5,406 nucleotides of DNA from Sulfurimonas sp. (GTDB taxonomy: Bacteria > Campylobacterota > Campylobacteria > Campylobacterales > Sulfurimonadaceae). This document shows, piece by piece, positions 1-5,406 of the stretch. The translations under genes and the position numbers were made by a program. How positions within the stretch are numbered: position 1 is the first letter of the stretch; each line of letters begins with the position of its first letter. The notes below the pieces were generated by a model that had not been told where the DNA came from, did no database searches, and worked only from the letters and a program-made list of their open reading frames with translations. The stretch covers positions 240,415 to 245,820 of the forward strand of contig NVXO02000003.1 of assembly GCA_002733945.2 (NCBI GenBank), in the 5' to 3' direction.

Positions 1-1350
1 TTTGGTGCTCTTTTAGAGTCTGCTGGTGTGTTTAGTAAAGATGGTATTATGCTTGGTGTATTTGATGTTATGCTTATTGATGGTTTAGCGATTATTTCTC
101 AGTTTATCATTGTTGTTACGTCTATGCTTTTTATTCCTTTAGCACTTACAAATAAGCGTTTTCACGAGTTCTCATACCCTGAGTTCTTTGCACTCTTCTT
201 ATTTATGATTTCAGGATTCCAGTTTATGGTAGCAAGTGATAACTTAATCCTTATCTTTGTAGGTTTAGAGACAGCTTCTTTAGCTCTTTATACTCTCATC
301 GCTATGCATAACCGTGACAAATCATTTGAAGCGGCTGTTAAGTACTTTACTATGGGTGCTTTAGCTGCAGGTTTTTACTCTTTTGGTTCAATGGTGTTTT
401 ATGCACTTACAGGTTCAATCGAAATAAACCAAATCGCTGCTGTTTTAGAAGCTAACAATTATGCTGACATTGGTTTTGTACTTATTGGTGTAGTTATGAT
501 GCTCGGTTCTTTTGGTTTTAAACTTTCAGTCGTTCCATTCCATACTTGGACACCTGATGTTTATGAGGGAAGTTCAGCGGCAATGGCTGGTTATATGTCA
601 ATCGTTCCTAAAATAGCTGCGTTTGTTGTTGCTATGAGACTTTTTGAGTTCTTAATTCATGCAAACATTGTTTGGTTAGAAGTAGTTTTATATGCACTTG
701 TTGTTATTACTATGACTGCTGCAAATATCTGGGCTCTTGTTCAATCTGATGTTAAGCGTATGCTTGCTTACTCGTCAATCTCACATGCTGGTTTTGTTAT
801 GGCTGCTATTCTTATAGGAACGACTCAGTCAAACTCAGCACTTTTCCTTTACTGGATTCTGTTTAGTTTTACTAACCTTGGTGCATTTTCTATGCTTTGG
901 ATCTCTCGTCAAAAAGAGCTTCCAGGGTATCAAAAAACTGACCATAGTTTTGAGAAGTTCTCAGGTATGATAAAAACATCTCCAATGGCAGCAATTGTTA
1001 TGGGTCTGTTTATGTTAAGTCTTGCAGGTCTTCCTCCATTTGCTCTCTTTTGGGGTAAGATTTATATGATAAGTTCTGCAGTTACAAGTGGCTACACAGT
1101 ACTTGCTTTAATCATGGCACTTAACTCTGCAATAGCAGGTTACTACTATATCAAACTGATTGTATTTATGTTTATGAAAGACCCTATAGCATCAAATGTA
1201 GATAACAATGGTCAACTTTATGTAGCTAATGCAACTACAGCATTAAAAACTATTATTGGTTTTGCCATTATAGGAACTGTATTTGCTTTTGTAGCATTAG
1301 ATTCATTACTTGAATTTGTTACTACTTTTGTATATAACAGTGGTTACTAA
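1..1350 (+). CDS. nuoN: NADH-quinone oxidoreductase subunit N (complex I), 5' end missing
   Basis: Antiporter-like membrane subunit of respiratory complex I, one of the three (with NuoL and NuoM) that translocate protons across the inner membrane when quinone is reduced. The reading frame is open from base 1, so the GTG at 28 is an internal valine and the true start lies upstream; 449 codons are present. The protein is almost entirely hydrophobic helices of the Proton_antipo_M family. Key charged residues can be placed, counting from the first codon in the window: Glu90 in [10 protein letters not shown], Lys114 in AVKYF, Lys174 in [19 protein letters not shown], Lys204 in IVPKIAAF and Lys353 in FWGKIYM. 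Their spacing matches E. coli NuoN Glu133, Lys158, Lys217, Lys247 and Lys395 with an offset of 42-44, so about 43 residues are missing and the full protein is about 490 aa, normal length. [15 protein letters not shown] (252-265 region) is another family hallmark. nuoN is the last gene of the nuo operon in this phylum; the next gene here is not a nuo gene, which fits. Confidence 0.96.
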   Translation, partial: FGALLESAGVFSKDGIMLGVFDVMLIDGLAIISQFIIVVTSMLFIPLALTNKRFHEFSYPEFFALFLFMISGFQFMVASDNLILIFVGLETASLALYTLIAMHNRDKSFEAAVKYFTMGALAAGFYSFGSMVFYALTGSIEINQIAAVLEANNYADIGFVLIGVVMMLGSFGFKLSVVPFHTWTPDVYEGSSAAMAGYMSIVPKIAAFVVAMRLFEFLIHANIVWLEVVLYALVVITMTAANIWALVQSDVKRMLAYSSISHAGFVMAAILIGTTQSNSALFLYWILFSFTNLGAFSMLWISRQKELPGYQKTDHSFEKFSGMIKTSPMAAIVMGLFMLSLAGLPPFALFWGKIYMISSAVTSGYTVLALIMALNSAIAGYYYIKLIVFMFMKDPIASNVDNNGQLYVANATTALKTIIGFAIIGTVFAFVALDSLLEFVTTFVYNSGY

Positions 1351-1367
1351 ATTATAAAACACCACTC

Positions 1368-1373
1368 AAGGAG
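1368..1373 (+). promoter_or_regulatory. Ribosome binding site of pflA, decides the TTG start
   Basis: AAGGAG, a strong Shine-Dalgarno match, lies 8 bases before the TTG at 1382. The next in-frame ATG is at 1442, which has no comparable site and would remove the signal peptide. The site therefore supports translation from the unusual TTG codon. Confidence 0.8.
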
Positions 1374-1381
1374 CGGAGCAT

Positions 1382-3736
1382 TTGTTTAAAACTATACTCT
1401 TAGCTCTTTTGTGTATTCACTCTTTTGCACTAGACATTACTATGGATAGTGCAAAAGATGACTTCTCCACATACTCAATTCTCAAAATTACTGACACAAA
1501 AAAATTTATTTGCCAAAAAGTAAAAGATGATTTTACTGTTACAAATGAAGTTATATGTGCATTTTCAAAAAAACCATCAAGTAATCTTAAAACTTTACAA
1601 AATGAATTTTTTAGAGTGCATGCTTTTATAAAAAAAGGTACTTTTTTTATAAGTATAAAACCTATTTACAAGATAAAACTTATAGCAGATATATTTGATC
1701 TAAGTGCTGAAAACAATGTATATAATGCTGATGTAAGTTTAAGTAATAGATGGACTATTATAGGTTATAAAGAAAATTTACCACTCATTAAAAATAGACC
1801 AAGACCAGATTTAAGTCTTAATTTACCATTTTTTATGGAGAACAGTAAATTACCCTATGTAGGTAGCCTTGATATTAAGGGTAATCCAGTTCATATACAA
1901 AAAGTAGGGGATGTAAAAGATTATCTTAAAGTGAAACGCTACTACAAAGAAAAAAGATACGAACTCTGTATGAACATTGTGGATGACATTTTAAAAGAGT
2001 ATCCCAACACACTGTTTAAAGCGGAACTTATTTACTATAGAATTAAATTACTTCAAAAGTTAGCTGATTATGATAACGTTATTAGTAATGCCAAAGTCTA
2101 TCTGAGGGAGTACTCATCAAATGAAAATATTCCAGAAATTTTAGCATATACAGCCCAAGCATATGCTGAGATTGGAATGAACACAGATGCAGACTACTTT
2201 TTTGATAGATTATTTAGTGAACATGAAAATACAGTTTTTACTGAATGGGGGTATATTTACAAGGCTGATATGTTAGCTGTAGGTGGGGGAGTGACTCCTG
2301 CTTTTAAGTTTTATAAAAAAGCACTTTACCGTACTAAAGACTTAGATGTGGCAGCAGCAGCTGCGTTTAGAATAGCTAAACTCAAACAAGAGACATCACT
2401 CAAGGATTCGGCAAAGTATATTGATAAAATCATAGATGCAAAACCTGCCTACATACAAGAAAAAGAGCATGAATCAAAAATTATGATGAATAATTTTGCA
2501 GATGAAGAGTATTATGAAACTGCATCCAAAATTGCAGGGGCACTTTTAGATGAGATTGATTATACTTATGATGAGTATGAAACCCTCTTGAGCCAAAAAG
2601 CACTTTGGTTAGCAAATACACAAGACAAACAAAAAGCACTAGTAACAATAAATAAATATATTAAAGAATTTCCAGATGGTGAGTATATAAATGCCATAGA
2701 CCTGGCAAAAGATAAACTATTTTTTGAAGTACTTGATGTAAATACTACAGATAGACTAGTAGAGTACGATAAACTTATAGATACATATGCGAATGATACT
2801 ATAGGTAATCGTGCTATTTATGAAAAAGCAAAACTATTACTGACGGAAGAGATGTATGCGAAGGTTTTAGACATGCAAGACGAAATATTAGGTCTTGATG
2901 ATGAGAAGTATAAAGATACACAAGATCTAGTGCAAGAGGCTGCTATAGGTAGGATGAAGCGCTCGTTAGAAGACAAAGAGTGTAAGAAAGTTTTAGTTAT
3001 GTCAAATGAGTATAATGTAACACTTTCAAATGAATGGGATGATGGTATATATGAATGTGCAATGTATGGTGGGGATTATATATTAGCTAAAAATATTGCA
3101 CTTAAAAATTTCAAAAGCGAAAATCTAAACCATAGAAAAAAATGGCTGTTTAGATATGTAAAAGTGGATTTTTCAACTGGAAAATATAGTGATGTAGTTG
3201 ATGCAAGCAAAGATCTTGTTACTCTTATAGAAGATGAAAAAAACTCACCTTATAATGAAGTGTATAGATATCTTTTTGATACATATGATAGATTAGAGAA
3301 AAAAAATGAGATGATACAAACTATGGTCAAACTAGAAGAATTATTTGGTTTAGACTATAAGGATATTGAGCGTTACGTATCAGTGATGAGTATAGGTACA
3401 GCCCGTAGAGATGACAATATAGTTATAAAATACGGTATAAAAGTGATGAGTATTCAAAAGAGCTCAAGTTCTAGTGCTCAAAGTCCTTATGTTGAGTTTA
3501 CACTCTATGAGTCATATATAAATAGAGAAGATTATAATAAGGCTTTAGAGGTAATAGCCTCTTTAGATAAGATTGATTTAACTAAAAGTGATAGATCTAG
3601 GCAGCAGTATTTAAAAGGTACAGTTTTAAATAAACTTTGGAGAGATCCAGAAGCACAAACGGCATTTACAAACGCAGTAGAAGCAAAGCCTGATTCAGCA
3701 TGGGCAAAATTAGCTGCTACTGCTAAAAGTATTTAG
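1382..3736 (+). CDS. pflA: PflA-like periplasmic TPR protein of the flagellar motor
   Basis: Predicted flagellar motor accessory protein. In C. jejuni and H. pylori PflA is a periplasmic TPR protein that, with membrane-anchored PflB, forms the spoke/medial-disk scaffold around the motor and is needed for stator incorporation and motility. Seen here: 784 aa, close to the ~790-800 aa of known PflA. Residues 1-16 (MFKTILLALLCIHSFA) form a signal peptide with likely cleavage before Leu17; Cys11 does not sit in a good lipobox. Residues 18-165 are beta-rich without TPR character, followed by a short linker. From about residue 181 to the end the chain is continuous helix-turn-helix of TPR type, for example 181-208, 210-245, 250-282 and the final repeat at about 740-775 (QQYLKGTVLN...AFTNAVEAKP). 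A Ser-rich turn lies at 694-698. The TTG start is chosen because of the AAGGAG site and the signal peptide. The gene directly follows nuoN, as pflA does in Campylobacter and Helicobacter, and this synteny is the main reason for the name; sequence identity could not be measured. The alternative is an unrelated periplasmic TPR protein. The coding sequence is A-rich, with several A7/A8 tracts. Confidence 0.85.
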   Translation: MFKTILLALLCIHSFALDITMDSAKDDFSTYSILKITDTKKFICQKVKDDFTVTNEVICAFSKKPSSNLKTLQNEFFRVHAFIKKGTFFISIKPIYKIKLIADIFDLSAENNVYNADVSLSNRWTIIGYKENLPLIKNRPRPDLSLNLPFFMENSKLPYVGSLDIKGNPVHIQKVGDVKDYLKVKRYYKEKRYELCMNIVDDILKEYPNTLFKAELIYYRIKLLQKLADYDNVISNAKVYLREYSSNENIPEILAYTAQAYAEIGMNTDADYFFDRLFSEHENTVFTEWGYIYKADMLAVGGGVTPAFKFYKKALYRTKDLDVAAAAAFRIAKLKQETSLKDSAKYIDKIIDAKPAYIQEKEHESKIMMNNFADEEYYETASKIAGALLDEIDYTYDEYETLLSQKALWLANTQDKQKALVTINKYIKEFPDGEYINAIDLAKDKLFFEVLDVNTTDRLVEYDKLIDTYANDTIGNRAIYEKAKLLLTEEMYAKVLDMQDEILGLDDEKYKDTQDLVQEAAIGRMKRSLEDKECKKVLVMSNEYNVTLSNEWDDGIYECAMYGGDYILAKNIALKNFKSENLNHRKKWLFRYVKVDFSTGKYSDVVDASKDLVTLIEDEKNSPYNEVYRYLFDTYDRLEKKNEMIQTMVKLEELFGLDYKDIERYVSVMSIGTARRDDNIVIKYGIKVMSIQKSSSSSAQSPYVEFTLYESYINREDYNKALEVIASLDKIDLTKSDRSRQQYLKGTVLNKLWRDPEAQTAFTNAVEAKPDSAWAKLAATAKSI
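1626..1652. repeat. Perfect 11-bp AT-only inverted repeat inside pflA
   Basis: The left arm TTATAAAAAAA (1626-1636) and the right arm TTTTTTTATAA (1642-1652) are exact reverse complements around a 5-base spacer GGTAC. It lies in codons for Phe-Ile-Lys-Lys-Gly-Thr-Phe-Phe-Ile in the N-terminal domain of PflA. The repeat is directly visible; whether it does anything in DNA or RNA is unknown, and AT-rich coding bias could produce it by chance. Confidence 0.75.
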
Positions 3737-4503
3737 TCAATATCTAAGCAGTCACTTATAGAATAAAGCCCAGCTTCTTGAGAAACTAACCAAGATCCAG
3801 CACGGATTGCACCTTTAGAAAAGGTACTTCTTGAAGTTGCTGTATGGTTAAGCTCTAAAAATTCACCATCATTGTAAAAGCCTACTGTATGACGACCAAC
3901 TATATCACCACCACGAATAGCCATAACTGCTATTTCATCTGCTGTTCTCTCTCCAATATTGCCATCGCGACCACTAACTCGTACTTTATCAAGTTCTAAA
4001 CCACGCCCACGTGCAGCATGCTCACCAAGAGTCAGAGCAGTACCACTAGGAGCATCTTTTTTATGTTTATGATGATGTTCTACTATTTCTATGTCAAAGC
4101 CTTCTAGTGCTGTTGAGGCTTGTTGTACGAGCTTATTTAAAAGTGCAACACCAAGACTCATGTTTGTAGCATAAAGAATAGGCATATTCAGACTTGCTTC
4201 TTTGAGAAGGTTAAGTTGGTGTGTATTTAAACCTGTTGTCCCTATAACTAAGGGTTTAGGAGTAACCATAGCTGCTTCAACTAGAGACTCACACGCATCA
4301 GGCAGTGAAAAGTCTATAACAATATCACAAGCATTTAAAAACACTTTTATATCTGTACTAATTAACACAGATGGGTCAATTGAGAAGTTTAAAGCGTTTC
4401 TAACAAACACGCTACTTAGACTCATCCCCGGAGTATCTAAAAGGTTTTCTATAAGTAATTTTCCAACACGGCCATTTGCCCCAAATATTCCAACTTTTAT
4501 CAT
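3733..4503 (-). CDS. dapB: 4-hydroxy-tetrahydrodipicolinate reductase
   Basis: Cytoplasmic enzyme that reduces the DapA product to tetrahydrodipicolinate with NAD(P)H, in the diaminopimelate/lysine pathway that also supplies peptidoglycan cross-links. Complete at 256 aa, slightly shorter than the 273 aa E. coli enzyme. The Rossmann nucleotide-binding domain starts at once with VGIFGANGRVGK (4-15), followed by DFSLPDA (64-70) and IGTTG (87-91). The DapB signature EHHHKHKKDAPSGTAL spans 142-157; by alignment with E. coli, His144 and Lys148 correspond to catalytic His159 and Lys163, and Gly154-Thr155 bind the substrate. The C-terminal part returns to the nucleotide domain (HTVGFYNDGEFLELNHTA, 205-222; SRSTFSKGAIRAGSWL, 224-239). 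The ATG at 4501-4503 is preceded by AGGAA. It lies 18 bp downstream of trxB on the same strand, so it is probably co-transcribed with it. Its stop codon overlaps the pflA stop by 4 bp. No sign of damage. Confidence 0.97.
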   Translation of the reverse strand: MIKVGIFGANGRVGKLLIENLLDTPGMSLSSVFVRNALNFSIDPSVLISTDIKVFLNACDIVIDFSLPDACESLVEAAMVTPKPLVIGTTGLNTHQLNLLKEASLNMPILYATNMSLGVALLNKLVQQASTALEGFDIEIVEHHHKHKKDAPSGTALTLGEHAARGRGLELDKVRVSGRDGNIGERTADEIAVMAIRGGDIVGRHTVGFYNDGEFLELNHTATSRSTFSKGAIRAGSWLVSQEAGLYSISDCLDID

Positions 4504-4508
4504 TTTAA

Positions 4509-4513
4509 TTCCT
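4509..4513 (-). promoter_or_regulatory. Ribosome binding site of dapB
   Basis: On the minus strand AGGAA lies 5 bases before the dapB ATG, within the 18-bp gap after trxB. The gap has no room for a separate promoter, so dapB translation initiates on its own site on a shared message. Confidence 0.65.
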
Positions 4514-4521
4514 ATCTTTAT

Positions 4522-5406
4522 TTAGTTTAGTAATGCATCTACGTAAGCTATGGCACTTAGAGCTGCAACAGCACCATCACCAGCAGCAGACACTACTTGT
4601 TTTGGAGCTTCTTGGCGCATATCACCTGTCGCAAAAAGTCCAGGAATTGAAGTTTTCATACTTAAGTCAACTTTTACCTGTCCTAGCTCATTCATCTCAC
4701 ATAAGAACTTGCCATCCTTTTGCAGAAGAGTTTCGCTGTTTACATCATTGCCAACAAAAGTAAAAATACCAGGCACTTCGATGTCACGACTTTCACCATC
4801 TTTGTTTATAACTTTTATTCCAGTCACACCCATATTATCACCATATACTTCATCAGGAGTTGAATCAAGTACAAGTTCAATATTTTCAGTATTATGAATT
4901 CGCTTTATAGTGTTTGGAGCGGAGCGAAAAGTATCTCTACGATGTACTATATAGACCTTTGAGCAGATTTTTGCTAAGTATAGAGCTTCTTCAAGAGCAG
5001 TATCCCCACCACCGATTACAACAACTTCTTTACCCTTATAGAAAAAACCATCACATGTGGCACAGGTACTTACACCCTTACCAAAAAACTCATCTTCACC
5101 CTTAAAACCAACACGACGAGGAGATGAACCTGTTCCTATGATAACACTATGTGCATTAGTCGTTGTCCCATCTTCTTTATGGATAGTGAAAATATTACCC
5201 TCTTTAGAGATACAAGTGACATTTACCATTTCATGAACTAAACCAAACTTTTGGCACTGAGCAGGCCATGGTATCATTAGGTCCATCCCTGTTATATCAC
5301 CTGTAACTCCTGGATAATTCTCTATTTCAGATGAGTTTGTGATTTGTCCACCAGGCATACCTTTTTCAAACATAACTACATTTTCTAGTCCACCACGTGT
5401 TGTATA
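4522..5406 (-). CDS. trxB: Thioredoxin-disulfide reductase, 5' end missing
   Basis: Cytoplasmic FAD flavoenzyme that passes electrons from NADPH to thioredoxin. The frame is open to the edge of the window; the ATG at 5371-5373 is internal, since the preceding codons read YTTRGGLENVV, which continues the family sequence into FEKGMPGGQITNSSEIENYPG. 294 codons are present and roughly 20 are missing, including the N-terminal FAD-binding GxGxxG. Motifs in order: the redox-active CATC (codons at 5053-5064, equivalent to E. coli Cys136/Cys139) in GVSTCATCDGFFYKGKEV; the NADPH-binding GGGDTALEEA (4984-5013); HRRDTFR (4924-4944), whose arginines recognise the 2'-phosphate of NADPH; and the C-terminal FAD-binding GLFATGDMRQ (4612-4641), followed by QVVSAAGDGAVAA. 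Both cysteines and the NADPH motif are intact, so this is a classical low-molecular-weight TrxB rather than a ferredoxin/NADP reductase-like paralogue. dapB follows 18 bp downstream. The promoter and any upstream partner such as trxA lie outside the window. Confidence 0.97.
   Translation of the reverse strand, partial: YTTRGGLENVVMFEKGMPGGQITNSSEIENYPGVTGDITGMDLMIPWPAQCQKFGLVHEMVNVTCISKEGNIFTIHKEDGTTTNAHSVIIGTGSSPRRVGFKGEDEFFGKGVSTCATCDGFFYKGKEVVVIGGGDTALEEALYLAKICSKVYIVHRRDTFRSAPNTIKRIHNTENIELVLDSTPDEVYGDNMGVTGIKVINKDGESRDIEVPGIFTFVGNDVNSETLLQKDGKFLCEMNELGQVKVDLSMKTSIPGLFATGDMRQEAPKQVVSAAGDGAVAALSAIAYVDALLN

Noticed and set aside
28..30. GTG as a start of nuoN
   Set aside because: The frame is open to base 1, and spacing of the conserved lysines against E. 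coli NuoN shows about 43 residues precede the window.
1333..1358. TATAAC (1333-1338) and TATAAA (1353-1358) as -10 boxes of a separate pflA promoter
   Set aside because: Such hexamers are common in AT-rich DNA; the second leaves almost no leader before the ribosome binding site, and neither has clear supporting elements.
3719..3752. Hairpin ACTGCT/AGCAGT around the convergent stop codons as a bidirectional terminator
   Set aside because: Only 6 perfect pairs with a 22-base loop that pairs poorly, and no T-run after the stem on either strand.
4057..4080. His/Lys-rich cluster in DapB as a metal-binding site
   Set aside because: It is the normal DapB catalytic signature, with the expected His and Lys positions.
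4202..4525. Plus-strand open frame of 107 codons
   Set aside because: It lies antisense to the 5' part of dapB, whose protein motifs are unambiguous; its translation shows no family features and it has no convincing ribosome binding site.
1371..4925. GAGCGGAGC present both before pflA (1371-1379) and inside trxB (4917-4925)
   Set aside because: A single 9-base coincidence, one copy lying in coding sequence; no further copies or symmetry seen.
4533..5105. Three plus-strand open frames antisense to trxB
   Set aside because: Low-complexity or His/Ser/Leu-rich translations typical of the complement of a real gene; the trxB frame carries all expected motifs.
5371..5373. ATG as the start of trxB
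   Set aside because: The upstream in-frame codons continue the normal TrxB sequence, and starting here would remove the essential N-terminal FAD-binding motif.

Overview
The window looks like chromosomal DNA of a free-living member of the Campylobacterota, most like the Sulfurimonas/Sulfuricurvum group. The base composition is AT-rich, and the NuoN, DapB and TrxB protein styles match that phylum. The strongest clue is that a complex I nuoN gene is followed directly by a large periplasmic TPR gene. From memory this is the nuoN-pflA arrangement of Campylobacter jejuni (Cj1566c-Cj1565c) and Helicobacter pylori (HP1273-HP1274). The genus is an inference; the phylum is fairly secure.

Layout: four genes fill almost all of the window, in two convergent pairs. 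On the plus strand are the 3' part of nuoN (1-1350, start lies upstream of the window) and, after a 31-bp gap, a complete pflA (1382-3736, TTG start). On the minus strand are trxB (4522-5406, its first ~20 codons lie beyond the right edge) and, 18 bp downstream of it, a complete dapB (3733-4503). The pairs meet tail to tail with a 4-bp overlap of the pflA and dapB stop codons. No stretch longer than 31 bp is free of a gene. I see no tRNA, rRNA, insertion sequence, CRISPR array or integration site.

Function: NuoN is a proton-pumping membrane subunit of respiratory complex I. PflA is a periplasmic TPR protein of the enlarged campylobacterial flagellar motor, part of the scaffold that supports the stator ring. 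TrxB reduces thioredoxin with NADPH. DapB makes tetrahydrodipicolinate for lysine and peptidoglycan diaminopimelate. The two pairs are not an obvious pathway; each looks like ordinary co-transcription of housekeeping genes.

I do not see a new biological system here. The points most worth a second look are the identity of the TPR gene as PflA (easily annotated only as a 'TPR protein'), its TTG start, the run of A7/A8 tracts and a perfect AT-only hairpin inside it, its periplasmic cysteine pairs, and the terminator-less convergent overlap with dapB.
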